From JBBSHJ01 sp038253135 (lineage in GTDB: Bacteria; Actinomycetota; Actinomycetes; Mycobacteriales; QHCD01), in assembly GCA_038253135.1 (NCBI GenBank), contig JBBSHJ010000010.1, positions 1 through 52,843 on the forward strand: 52,843 nt of DNA. Direction: 5' to 3'. A program made the position numbers and the translations under genes. Below the pieces are notes generated by a model. That model was given only the letters and a program-made list of their open reading frames with translations. It was not told the DNA's origin and ran no database searches. Positions 27,378 through 35,953 of the stretch are shown in pieces. Position 1 is the stretch's first letter; every line of letters begins with the position of its first letter.

Positions 27378-27688
27378 CTAGAGCGACGCCGGACAGCCCG
27401 GAGGTGACGCCGCCGACCACCGGCGAGCACGAGGGGAACCTGCCACAACGTGGCGGCGCCGAGCCGGGCGCCGGCGAGGCCCCACACGATGGCGAGGATG
27501 CCGACGAAGATGCCCGTGCCACCTGGGACCGGTCCGTCGCCGCCTCCGGCAGCACCAGCAAACGGCGTACGTCGCGATGCCGCAGCCAGGAGCGGGCCGA
27601 GCTCGCGGCGCACGTGCACGACTCTGTCCTGCAGCCATGTCAGCGGCAGTGGGGCGGGTGCAACAGTCGGCGTCGGCGTGTGCGTCAC
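27378..27688 (-). pseudogene. Probable small membrane protein gene with a frameshift
   Basis: GTG 27688 is preceded by AGGAGG at ideal spacing and opens VTHTPTPTVAPAPLPLTWLQ, then a helix WLQDRVVHVRRELGPLL and a hydrophobic segment GIFVGILAIVWGLAGARLG. After VPLVLAGG the frame becomes arginine-rich and runs without stop through the amidase gene, which is implausible. In a neighbouring frame a TAG at 27378 would end the protein a few residues later, so a one-base loss near 27415-27430 is suspected. I do not recognise the family. Confidence 0.5.
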
Positions 27689-27982
27689 CTCAACCTCCTG
27701 CGACCGCTGCCGCCCACCACCGTGCTCGCCGAACTCAAAGCCGCCCAAGCCGCCCTCGACCGCGCCATCGCGCTCGTCGAGCCCGCCGGCGACTAGCGTC
27801 CGGCGAGCGGGCCCGAGGCGAAGGAGTTCCGGCCGCGTGGGTAGCTGTTATGAGCTACCACGCCGATGGCGCTTGCCCGCCCCGCCGGAGTGACGCAGAC
27901 CTGCGCGGCCCGACACCGCTACTTTTCTCGAGGCCACCGCGTCTACGTCTATGGGGTAGAGGGGCTGGCTGGGAGGTACCGG

Positions 27983-28528
27983 ATGCGCGTCCACCGCCGG
28001 TCGGACGAGGAGTTTGCCGCGTTCGCGCGATCTGCGTACGACGACCTTCTGCGCGTCGGGTACCTCCTTACCGGCAATCGAGCCGACGCTGAGGATCTGC
28101 TCCAGACTGCTCTGTTGAATACCTATCTGCGCTGGCGGCACGTCCGGGATGTGGATGCTGCTCGTGCCTATGTGCGGGCAGCGATGGTGCACAGTCTTGC
28201 AACTGCTCGACGCCGCCGCTGGCGCGACGAGGTGCCAGTTGCCAAGGTCCCCGAACAGGAGAGTCGCACCTCACCCGGACCCGCTGATGTGGACAATTGG
28301 GTCAGTTTGATCGCTGCCTTGCAACGAATTCCTGCGCGGCAACGCGCGGCGGTGGTCCTCCGGCACTACCTAGGCATGAGCGAGAAGGGCGCTGCGGAAG
28401 CCCTGAAGCTCTCGGTTCCGGCCGTCAAGTCGTTGACGGCCCGTGGCCTCATGTCCCTGCGTGAGCAGGAGGCGACACCTACGTCAAGGCCGCCACACGA
28501 CAGCAGAACTACTGGAGGTACCTCATGA
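27983..28528 (+). CDS. ECF-type RNA polymerase sigma factor, SigE-like actinobacterial group
   Basis: This 181-residue protein has sigma region 2 (about 7-75: FAAFARSAYDDLLRVGYLLTG, DAEDLLQTALLNTYLRW) and region 4 (about 105-165: IPARQRAAVVLRHYLGMSEKGAAEALKLSVPAVKSLTARG). ATG 27983 follows GGGAGG; the frame is open upstream. Its TGA overlaps the ATG of the next gene, so sigma factor and membrane partner are made together. Codon use is less GC-biased than in the neighbouring core genes, suggesting transfer. The target promoters are unknown. Confidence 0.9.
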   Translation: MRVHRRSDEEFAAFARSAYDDLLRVGYLLTGNRADAEDLLQTALLNTYLRWRHVRDVDAARAYVRAAMVHSLATARRRRWRDEVPVAKVPEQESRTSPGPADVDNWVSLIAALQRIPARQRAAVVLRHYLGMSEKGAAEALKLSVPAVKSLTARGLMSLREQEATPTSRPPHDSRTTGGTS

Positions 28529-29334
28529 CGCAATTCGATCAACGAGCGGAATTAGATGCACACCTGGACGAGGAGTTGGTCGACGCAGCACCCGCCGGTC
28601 GGGCGGTTGCCCAGGCCATGGCTCGCGGGCACAAGGTAGTTCGGCGCCGCCGGGGCGCCTTGGCCGGTATCGGCGCCGTCGCGGTAGGCGCCGCGATCGC
28701 ACTCCCCCTCAGCCTTACGCACTCTGGCGGCCCCACGCCGCAGGCTGGTGGTGGACATGGTGGGGGTGTCGTGGCTTCAAAGCAGCTCGGGATAGCACCG
28801 GCACCGCTGCCGTCGGACGTAACAACTCCACCGCCCCCACCGGCCGCGGTCAAGCAACAACAAGTAATCCAATCGCTGCTCACTACCAGGCTACGGGCGC
28901 TGGGCGCGACGGTAACGGCGACCGACCCATCCTTGCCGGAGCTCACCTCAGATGAGATCTCGGCCGGGGTGAACATCACCCTCGCGGGACGCAGCGGTTA
29001 CGTCGGCGTCAACATCAGCCGCGCAGGCGACATCAGTGCAATTGCCAACCCGTGCGACGTGTACACCAGCGTCGGCGAGCCAGCACCGAAGTGCACCAAG
29101 ACGGCTGCACCCGACGGAAGTACGATCTGGTCATGGACGCTGCCGGCGGGCAACCCAGGGATCACGGCGATCGACACCATGAATGTTCGGTCGACCGAGG
29201 AAGTGACGATACAAACGACGAACTTCCCGCTGCAGAACGGTGTCACCTTCCAGGCCGCCCAAACCACGACCGTGCTGTCGCAGTACCAGGCCGAGGCCGT
29301 GGCCGCAGATCCTGGCTTCGTGCTCCCGCAGTAG
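28525..29334 (+). CDS. Single-pass membrane protein co-translated with the sigma factor, putative anti-sigma factor
   Basis: This 269-residue protein has a cytosolic N-terminus (LDAHLDEELVDAAPAGRAVAQAMARGHKVVRRRRG), one membrane helix at about 46-66 (ALAGIGAVAVGAAIALPLSL) and an exported C-terminal part of about 200 residues. Near residue 165 it has CDVYTSVGEPAPKC, with two Cys that may form a disulfide. Overlap with the sigma gene stop (ATGA) and this topology fit an anti-sigma factor or signal sensor. No zinc anti-sigma (HxxxCxxC) motif is present, so the role is inferred from context. Confidence 0.75.
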   Translation: MTQFDQRAELDAHLDEELVDAAPAGRAVAQAMARGHKVVRRRRGALAGIGAVAVGAAIALPLSLTHSGGPTPQAGGGHGGGVVASKQLGIAPAPLPSDVTTPPPPPAAVKQQQVIQSLLTTRLRALGATVTATDPSLPELTSDEISAGVNITLAGRSGYVGVNISRAGDISAIANPCDVYTSVGEPAPKCTKTAAPDGSTIWSWTLPAGNPGITAIDTMNVRSTEEVTIQTTNFPLQNGVTFQAAQTTTVLSQYQAEAVAADPGFVLPQ

Positions 29335-29345
29335 CGTCCGGCCGT

Positions 29346-29384
29346 TGTGGTCGCAGGCCCCCGGTTGTCGGGTCTGCGACCACA
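29346..29384 (+). terminator. Strong hairpin ending the sigma/anti-sigma operon
   Basis: A perfect stem TGTGGTCGCAG ... CTGCGACCACA (29346-29356 with 29374-29384), with an inner CCCGG...CGGG pairing, begins 12 bases after the stop of the membrane protein gene. A modest T-containing stretch follows (GTTGTCTCCC). It is a likely transcription terminator. Confidence 0.75.
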
Positions 29385-29551
29385 CGCGACCGTTGTCTCC
29401 CTATTGCACGTTTCCGCGTGCCCAACCAGTCGCGAAGTCATCGATTTTCGCGCTGTAGAACCCGGGTGCGTAGCAGTAGACGTCATCGAACGTTGACGAG
29501 TCGAACGCAGTTTTGATTCGCCGGGTATCAGTGTGGTGGCATGCTTCGAGC

Positions 29552-30403
29552 ATGGCGCTTGCAGCTGACAGTCATGTCCATAGTGAATGGTCTTGGGACA
29601 CCGGCGGACCTTGCTCAAAGGCGGCCGGAACGATGGAAGAGACGTGCGAGCGTGCGGTTAGGATCGGGTTGCCGGCGCTGGTGTTCACCGAACACCTGGA
29701 CTTTGACGAGCGGTGGCGAGTCGGTCCCGAAGACGTTGTGGATCACCTGAGGTGGCTGATCACGGCGGAGGGGATCCTCGAGCCTCCGCGGATGGACGTG
29801 GCCGGGTACCTCGACTGTATCGATCGTTGTCGATGGAGGTTTCCCGATCTCCGCATTCTCACCGGTGTGGAGTTCGGGCAGCCCCATCTCTTTGATGCGC
29901 AGGCGGCGCAGCTGCTTGACCTCTCCGAGCTGGACAGGGTCAACGGCTCGCTGCACACGGTGCAAATCGGTGAGGATCGCAGCGAACCCAACACGTTGTT
30001 TCGGCTGTGGCCAGCGGACAAGGTCATCTGGGAATACCTCGCCGAGGTGCCTGAGATGGCGGCTGGATCGGACTCCTTTGAGGTGTTCACCCACATCGAC
30101 TACGCGGTCCGATCCTGGCCGACCATGGAGGCCGGACCCTTCGATCCCACGCGATTTGAGGAAGGTTTCCGGCACGCTATGCGTGTTCTGGCCGACAGCG
30201 GGCGCGCTTTGGAGATGAACACTCGCAGGTTGTGGTCTTGGATACCTCAATGGTGGAGTGAAGAAGGTGGTCGAGCTGTCACCTTCGGAAGCGACGCCCA
30301 CGAATCCGGTGCGTTGGCCGACAAATTCCCTGAAGCGGTGGCGATGGTCGAACACTATGGGTTTCGGCCGGGGCGGCGCCCGGAGGACTTTTGGACACGA
30401 TGA
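29552..30403 (+). CDS. PHP-domain phosphoesterase, histidinol-phosphatase-like
   Basis: This 283-residue PHP protein has the first metal motif DSHVHSEWSWD at residues 6-16. It continues with FTEHLDFDERW, TGVEFGQPHLF, VNGSLHTVQ, FTHIDYAVRSWP and the distal FGSDAHESGALADKF. These are the four usual PHP motifs, so a metal-dependent phosphatase is likely. Histidinol phosphatase is the closest named class, but no histidine genes are nearby and the substrate is open. ATG 29552 is used. Codon use is less GC-biased than the core genes, in line with an accessory region. Confidence 0.85.
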   Translation: MALAADSHVHSEWSWDTGGPCSKAAGTMEETCERAVRIGLPALVFTEHLDFDERWRVGPEDVVDHLRWLITAEGILEPPRMDVAGYLDCIDRCRWRFPDLRILTGVEFGQPHLFDAQAAQLLDLSELDRVNGSLHTVQIGEDRSEPNTLFRLWPADKVIWEYLAEVPEMAAGSDSFEVFTHIDYAVRSWPTMEAGPFDPTRFEEGFRHAMRVLADSGRALEMNTRRLWSWIPQWWSEEGGRAVTFGSDAHESGALADKFPEAVAMVEHYGFRPGRRPEDFWTR

Positions 30404-30491
30404 AGGTCAGACCACGCCCGCTGAGCGATGGGCGTGTGGCGCGGCCGGCTATAGCACGCCATGTCTGGTCAGGTATCCCAATAGGTCGTGG

Positions 30492-30641
30492 GTGAGCGCC
30501 ATCTATGCGGCCGCCGGCGCGCCGGGCGCAGTCGAACTGATCGTTAGCCCCGACCTTGCACACGAAATCGACATGCCCTTGATAACGGCCTGGCTGCGCC
30601 GCCAGTCGAACCCGGCCGCCGCAGGCGCTAGCCGCCTCTGA
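30492..30641 (+). pseudogene. C-terminal remnant of an alpha/beta-hydrolase-like gene
   Basis: The plus strand reads YAAAGAPGAVELIVSPDLAH, then EIDMPLITAWLRRQ, ending at a TGA at 30641. This looks like the last 45-50 residues of a dienelactone-hydrolase-type protein, where a histidine after a strand completes the catalytic triad before a terminal helix. Nothing upstream encodes the rest: the PHP gene ends at 30403 and the sequence between is not hydrolase-like. A truncated relic is the simplest reading. Confidence 0.5.
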
Positions 30642-30659
30642 GGCCGATCTCGTCAATTC

Positions 30660-30762
30660 CGTCTCAGACGGGATCTCCGCGTCCTACGCGCACGATCGCA
30701 CCAATGCCCGCAGAGCGATCCCGTGTGAGACGCCGTTCGGTGATCGGGCGTCCTACGGGACG
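30660..30762. terminator. Inverted repeats between convergent genes
   Basis: A 16-bp inverted repeat with one mismatch has arms CGTCTCAGACGGGATC (30660-30675) and GATCCCGTGTGAGACG (30717-30732), 41 bases apart. A separate tight hairpin, CGTCC-TACG-GGACG, follows at 30749-30762. They lie between the hydrolase relic and the convergent acetyltransferase gene, so they may stop transcription both ways. They could instead be the remains of a small mobile element. Confidence 0.5.
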
Positions 30763-30823
30763 ACCTTGATCGTCCGACCGCTCGCCCTTCTGTCGCACGG
30801 CCGCGCGACCGGCCCGCGTTCGT

Positions 30824-31405
30824 CTATTGGACGGCCAATCGATCTCGCTCATACACGACTTCGCCGTGTTCGGTTCCCGGCAGCGGATCATCCCAGGCCA
30901 GGTGGACCGTTCGGGTGTGCCGAAAGCCGATGCGTTCGAGTACTCGCCGTGAGCCTTGGTTGACCGCCATGGTGGTTGCGACGGCGCGGCTGGCGCCGTA
31001 CTGATCGAAGGCTAGGTTCACGACTGCTGCTGCCGCCTCGGTGGCATAACCATGTCCCCACTGCTGACGACGAAGCCGATAGCCGATGGACACGATGTCG
31101 GAGTCGTCGGTCGGGGCGTGTCGCCACAGGCCGCTTGGCGGGGCGATGATCACTGGGTGCAGGGCCATCCGCCCGACGAAGGACCCGTCTCGTGTCTCGG
31201 CGGCCCAGTAGCCGTACCGCTGGTATCGCTGGTACTCGGCCAGTAGAGCGGGGAGAACCTCGGTTTCGATCCGGGCGCGGTCCCAGGTCTCGGTGTCGAT
31301 GTATCGCATGACGTGCGGGTCGCCGTAGAGGTCGAGCAGGTTGTCGACATCGGATGGTTCAAACCGTCGCAGGAGTAGTCGGTCTGTGCGGATGATCTCA
31401 TGCAT
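30824..31405 (-). CDS. GNAT acetyltransferase, RimJ/RimL type
   Basis: This 193-residue protein has the Acetyltransf_3 layout: IIRTDRLLLRRFEPSDVDNL at the N-terminus, GYWAAETRDGSFVGRMAL, the acetyl-CoA loop RRQQWGHGYATEAAAAVVNLAF, and VNQGSRRVLERIGFRHTRTV. It probably acetylates an amino group of a protein or small molecule. It stands alone on the minus strand in the accessory region, without operon partners. Confidence 0.9.
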   Translation of the reverse strand: MHEIIRTDRLLLRRFEPSDVDNLLDLYGDPHVMRYIDTETWDRARIETEVLPALLAEYQRYQRYGYWAAETRDGSFVGRMALHPVIIAPPSGLWRHAPTDDSDIVSIGYRLRRQQWGHGYATEAAAAVVNLAFDQYGASRAVATTMAVNQGSRRVLERIGFRHTRTVHLAWDDPLPGTEHGEVVYERDRLAVQ

Positions 31406-31617
31406 AGGTCTCCGGCAGCCGGCAGCGGTCAGGTCACGGATCGTACGAGGTGATAGTCAAAGACGCACCGGCTTTATCTGAGGACCTGGGGGTAACCCGT
31501 CTGACAGTGTCCGGTGATGGATCCCGAGCTGCGACGACTCGTCGAGGCCGAGCTGGATGGCGGTGGGCAGCTGTCGGCACCCCGCCACGGGATTGGCTGA
31601 GGTGCGAGGATCGAGCG

Positions 31618-32477
31618 GTGGCCAACCATCACTTCGGCAAGTTCGCCGATGTTTGGAAGCACTTGGTGCTGGTCGAGGTGCTGTCGCGGGAGGCCCCAGC
31701 CAGGTATGCCGAGACACATGCCGGTTCGGCGGCCTACCCGATGGTCGAGGACGCCGAACGCGGCTTCGGTGTGTGGCGTTTTCTCCGCACTGCGCCCGAA
31801 CACCCTGCGCTGGCGGGATGCCGTATCTGACGGTGATCACGCCGTTCCTTCACCGATCGAGGCCGCTGTACCCAGGATCGGCACTGCTCGCGATTAGCGT
31901 GCTCGGTGGGAATGTCGCCTACCTGTTCTGTGATCTGGATGGGGCGAGTAGCGCCGACCTGCAGGACTGGGCCCGGCGAGTCGGCGCGGCCCGGTGTCAG
32001 GTGGCACGAGCTGACGGCATGACGACCACCGCGCGCTGGCTCGATGAGAGTGGCCCGGAACGCGCGGTCGTGCACGTCGACCCGTTCGATCCGCACGCCA
32101 GGGTCGAGGCGGGGCGCTCCGCCCTCGACCTGGCCGCTGACGTCGTTGACCGAGGCCACGTGCTGGTGTATTGGTACGGCTACGACGAGCCAGCGCGGGC
32201 AGGGTGGGCGTACGGCGCGCTTCGCGAGTTGACCGGCGGTGACCTGTGGTGCGGTGATGCGATGGTCACCGACCGATCCGGTGCCGGCACCCACGGCGAC
32301 CTCGGCGCGGCGACCACGCCGGGCACCGGCTGCGGAGTGGTACTCGGCAACGTCACGAGTCAGACCGCGGCAGCATGCACACAGCTCGGACACGCCCTTG
32401 CTGCGGGCTACCACGGCGCCACCCTGCCCTCCGGGAAACCAGGCGGCATCCAGTTCACCGCCTACGGCTCACCGTGA
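31618..32477 (+). pseudogene. RlmJ-like 23S rRNA adenine methyltransferase gene broken by a frameshift
   Basis: The first part (GTG 31618, VANHHFGKFADVWKHLVLVEVL, THAGSAAYP) and the second part (PYLTVITPFLHRSRPLYPGS, VARADGMTT, VHVDPFDP) together match RlmJ: HADVxKH, DTHAG, YPGSPLIA, ADG and DPP. They are in different frames. The first ends at TGA 31830, while the second is open from ATG 31818. One missing base in GGCGGGATG would explain it; the overlap could also allow translational coupling or -1 frameshifting. The catalytic DPPY is DPFD here, so it is a divergent member even if intact. Confidence 0.75.
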
Positions 32478-32689
32478 GCGATTGCCGATTTGGCAAGTGA
32501 GCCTCATCGACGACCCTCCCAGTCGGGCTGCATCACCAGCCCATCCGGTTGCGGGCGCTCTAGGCCGGTAAGTCTGTGGAGTCGCTGAGCCATGAGCTGG
32601 CAACATGGGCGAAGCACCGCGGCCGGCCGTGTCGCGGGCGTCGGCGCTGGCGCGGTCCGAACCCGACACCGGACCGCCCCGATCGCGAG

Positions 32690-35092
32690 CTACAGCGCGG
32701 CGCGGGTCTCCCGGGCAGCCGTGACCAGGTTGGCCAGCGCGGCCTCGACCTCGGCGTAGCCGCGCGTCTTCAGCCCGCAGTCCGGATTGACCCACAGCCG
32801 GTCCGCGGGCACCGACTCGACCGCGGCCGCCAGCAGCGACCGGATCGCCTGCACCGGCGGCACCCGCGGCGAATGTATGTCATAAACGCCCGGGCCGATC
32901 CCGCGCTCGAAGCCGCGAGCGTGCAGGTCACCGAGCACTTCCATCCGTGAGCGCGCCGCCTCGATGCTGGTGACGTCGGCATCCAGGCCGTCGATCGCGT
33001 CGATGACCTCACCGAACTCCGAATAGCACAGGTGCGTGTGGATCTGGGTGGCGTCCGCAGCCCCGGCCGTGGCGAGCCGGAAGGCCCGCACCGACCAGTC
33101 GAGGTACGCCGCCTGGTCGGCCTTGCGCAGCGGCAGCAGTTCCCGCAGCGCCGGCTCGTCCACCTGCACGATGGGTATCCCGGCCGCCTCGAGGTCACGC
33201 ACCTCGTCCCGGATGGCCAGGCCGATCTGCGCGGCCACCTCGCCGAGCGGCAGGTCGTCCCGCACGAACGACCAAGCGATGATCGTGACCGGCCCGGTGA
33301 GCATGCCCTTCATCGGGCGATCGGTCAGCGACGCGGCGTACGTCGCCCACTCCACCGTCATGGGCGCCGGGCGGTGCACGTCGCCCCACAGGATCGGCGG
33401 CCGCACGCACCGTGAACCGTAGGACTGCACCCAGCCGAGCTCGGTCGATGCGAAGCCCGCGAGGTCCTCGGCGAAGTACTGCACCATGTCGTTGCGTTCC
33501 GGCTCGCCGTGCACCAGCACGTCCAACCCGAGCGCTTCCTGCATCCGCACCACGCGCTCGACCTCGGCGCGCATCGCGGCGTCGTACTGCGCCTCCTCGA
33601 TCTCACCCCGTCGCAACTCGGCCCGGGCCACCCTCAGCGCGTCGGTCTGCGGGAACGACCCGATCGTCGTGGTCGGCAACGTGGGCAGGCCGAGCCGATC
33701 CGCCTGCGCCTTCGCCCGGACGTCGTACGCCGTGCGCGTCACCTCCGCCTGGCCGGCGGCCGCTGTCCGCGACCGCACCGCGTCTACCCGGACGCCGGGC
33801 GCAGCCGGTCTCTCGGCCAGCGCGGCCCGCGCCGATGCCAGTTGCGCAACCATGGCCGCGCGGCCGTCGTCGTTGCCTGCCGCCACGGCGTCGCGAGCAC
33901 CTACCGGCGATTCGGCCGACGCCGAGAGCTGGTCGGTCGCTGCCCGCCCGAGCAGGCGAACCTCCTCGACCTTCTGCTCGGCGAAGGCGAGCCATCGGCG
34001 CACCGCGGGGTCGAGCGCCTCCTCGACGTCCAGGTCGTAGGGGACGTGTAACAGCGAGCATGACGTGGACGGCACGACGGCGGCGGCGACGTCGCGGAGG
34101 CTCTCGATCGTCGCGAGCGCCGCGTCGAGGTCGGTCCGCCACACGTTGCGCCCGTCCACGACGCCGGCGACGAGCGTCTTGTCCCGCAGCTGTGGCACTG
34201 CCCGAACCTCCGCCGCCGAACCCGCTACGCAATCCACGCCGATCGCCTCGACCGGCGTGCCGGCAAGCACCGGCAGCGCCGGCCCGATCCCGCCGAAATA
34301 GGTGGCGACCAGAATGGCCGGCCGGTGGTGCACCGCCGCCAACCGCGTATACGCCGTCCCCAGCGCGGCGATCTCCTCATCGCTGCGATCCGCCGCAAAG
34401 GCCGGCTCGTCGAATTGCACCCACTGCGCCCCGGCAGCTGCGAGCCTGGTCAGCAGCACTTCGTAAAGGCCCAGCAGATCATCGAGCCGATCGAACGGCC
34501 GGAAACCGCAGGCCGCTCCCTCGGCTGCCTTGGCCAGCAGGAGGAAGGTCGCCGGGCCGATGATGACCGGCCGGGTGCGGACGCCCTGCTCGAGGGCCTC
34601 GGTGAACTCCCCCAACGCCTTGGCGGGGTCGAGCGAGAATTCCTGGCCGGCGGAGATCTCCGGCACCAGGTAGTGGTAATTGGTGTCGAACCATTTTGTC
34701 ATTTCCAACGGTTCGGCGTCGTCGTCGCCGCGGGCCATCGCGAAATAGGTCGCGAGCGGCGTACGACGGCCTCGGAAACGGTCCGGCACGGCCCCCACCA
34801 TGACCGCGGTGTCCAGCATCTGGTCGTAGTAGGAAAACGTATTGGACGGCACCGCGTCGGCGCCGAGCGGCGACAGCCGCGACCACGCGGCCCGCCGGAG
34901 CCCGGATCCGACCGCACCCAGCGCTGCCTCGTCGATCCGACCCCTCCAATGCCGCTCCAAGGCCCGCTTCAGCTCCCGGCGCGGACCGATCCGCGGGTAT
35001 CCGAGGACGGTCGCCCCGATCGGCGGGCGGCGACCGGGCCGCCCGACTTCGGCCGCCGCAGCGGTGGATGAGGTCTCAGGGGTTCGTTGCAT
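32690..35092 (-). CDS. metE: Cobalamin-independent methionine synthase
   Basis: MetE transfers the methyl group of methyltetrahydrofolate-polyglutamate to homocysteine without B12. The 800-residue protein has the N-terminal barrel (GYPRIGPRRELKRALERHW, EMTKWFDTNYHYLVPE) and the C-terminal catalytic barrel (TTTIGSFPQT, HGEPERNDMVQYFAE, MLTGPVTI). The zinc ligands lie in HTHLCYS and NPDCGLKTR. ATG 35092 has a GAGGAG site. A long 5' leader carries a cobalamin riboswitch, so metE should be shut off when B12 is available. Confidence 0.97.
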   Translation of the reverse strand: MQRTPETSSTAAAAEVGRPGRRPPIGATVLGYPRIGPRRELKRALERHWRGRIDEAALGAVGSGLRRAAWSRLSPLGADAVPSNTFSYYDQMLDTAVMVGAVPDRFRGRRTPLATYFAMARGDDDAEPLEMTKWFDTNYHYLVPEISAGQEFSLDPAKALGEFTEALEQGVRTRPVIIGPATFLLLAKAAEGAACGFRPFDRLDDLLGLYEVLLTRLAAAGAQWVQFDEPAFAADRSDEEIAALGTAYTRLAAVHHRPAILVATYFGGIGPALPVLAGTPVEAIGVDCVAGSAAEVRAVPQLRDKTLVAGVVDGRNVWRTDLDAALATIESLRDVAAAVVPSTSCSLLHVPYDLDVEEALDPAVRRWLAFAEQKVEEVRLLGRAATDQLSASAESPVGARDAVAAGNDDGRAAMVAQLASARAALAERPAAPGVRVDAVRSRTAAAGQAEVTRTAYDVRAKAQADRLGLPTLPTTTIGSFPQTDALRVARAELRRGEIEEAQYDAAMRAEVERVVRMQEALGLDVLVHGEPERNDMVQYFAEDLAGFASTELGWVQSYGSRCVRPPILWGDVHRPAPMTVEWATYAASLTDRPMKGMLTGPVTIIAWSFVRDDLPLGEVAAQIGLAIRDEVRDLEAAGIPIVQVDEPALRELLPLRKADQAAYLDWSVRAFRLATAGAADATQIHTHLCYSEFGEVIDAIDGLDADVTSIEAARSRMEVLGDLHARGFERGIGPGVYDIHSPRVPPVQAIRSLLAAAVESVPADRLWVNPDCGLKTRGYAEVEAALANLVTAARETRAAL

Positions 35093-35210
35093 CTCGGCTC
35101 TCTCCTCGCAAGCACGACGCGTGGAGTCCACGTCCGCACAGGGCAGAACCGGGAGGCGGCCCGGCGTACTCCCCACGAGGACGCAGACACCAGGTGCGGG
35201 TGCACCCGGC

Positions 35211-35486
35211 GCGACAGGCAGGTCTTCGGACTTGCGGGCACCGGCACTGTGCACATCGTGAGGCTGTGCACACCGTCCTACTGTCCGTCGCTTCCCGATC
35301 CGTTGCCCTGTCGCGGTCGTTCTGAGGTCGTTCTGTCAAGATCGTTCTGTCAAGGTCGTTCTGTCAGGGCGTCGGCTCAGTGCTATGACGGAGGTCGTTC
35401 CCGCTTACCGCTGCGGGGGCAGTCCCGGATTCACCCGGGTTCCCTCTTCACGACGCCACGCCTGGCCGGTGTGGCGAACCTGTCGC
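35211..35486 (-). promoter_or_regulatory. Cobalamin riboswitch upstream of metE
   Basis: The minus strand shows the cobalamin aptamer core: GAGGGAACCCGGGTGAATCC, then GGGACTGCCCCCGCAGCGGT, a B12-box-like TAGCACTGAGCC, GGGAAGC, and the 3' AGTCCGAAGACCTGCCTGTC. The ends close in a P1 stem GCGACAGG (35479-35486) with CCTGTCGC (35211-35218). A late hairpin is made of two TGTGCACA copies. It lies 118 bases upstream of the metE start. At 276 nt it is longer than usual, mainly because of a tandem repeat. Repression of metE by B12 is the known pattern for this arrangement. Confidence 0.92.
35315..35367. repeat. 14-bp tandem repeat inside the cobalamin riboswitch
   Basis: About 3.8 copies of GGTCGTTCTGTCAA (the first copy short, one copy GATCGTT) lie in a peripheral arm of the riboswitch, between the B12-box-like segment and the GGGAAGC segment. 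Every conserved aptamer segment I could identify lies outside the repeat. Confidence 0.9.
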
Positions 35487-35699
35487 TCGCCTGAACGCTA
35501 CCCGATTCACCCCGGCTCGGCCGGGTGCAGGGCGTCAGATCGAGTCGGGTACGTCGGCGCATTGATTGGTCGTGTGCCTCCGGGGAAAGGCCGCGGAGGT
35601 CCCGCTCGGCAACGGATACATTCCTCAGGACCGTCCCCCGATCCTCAATCCGGCGGCACGGGCCGCACTCGCCAACTCGGTCCGGATCCTCTAAGTCGC

Positions 35700-35875
35700 C
35701 GCTGATCTCGCTCCTGAGGTCGTGCAGCACTCGTTCCGTGAGCGGCAGGTGGAGTCGTACACCGTCGCGCTCTACCGGTGTGGTCGGAAGGTCGACGCGC
35801 TGCAGCGGTCCCGCGCTGCGCTGGCCGAGGAGCTCGGGCTCGACCCGCTGCCGAGCAGGCCGCGTGGTGTAGAAA
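35700..35875 (+). pseudogene. Remnant of a SARP-type BTAD regulator domain
   Basis: The plus strand reads QHSFRERQVESYTVALYRCG, then RKVDALQRSRAALAEELGLD, followed by PLPS. This is the characteristic end of the bacterial transcriptional activator domain (pattern LxxALYRxGRxxDALxxxRxxLxEELGLDP). No DNA-binding part precedes it and the frame has no ribosome site. The rest of 35487-35953 shows no other gene. A fragment of a lost AfsR/SARP regulator is likely. Confidence 0.65.
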
Positions 35876-35953
35876 GGTCGATACGGCGCCGCAGCTGCGG
35901 GCATGAGTGCGGCACGGCCGGCGTACCCCGACCGTCATCTCCGAGGAGCACCG

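Noticed and set aside
25322..27748. 808-codon minus-strand frame covering the amidase and phosphotransferase genes
   Set aside because: Only its 3' part (from 26083) is a real protein. The middle is an arginine/proline-rich shadow of the amidase gene in another frame, kept open by high GC.
30640..30830. Possible tRNA-like or transposon end around the inverted repeat
   Set aside because: No cloverleaf, T-loop or transposase sequence could be found; recorded only as inverted repeats.
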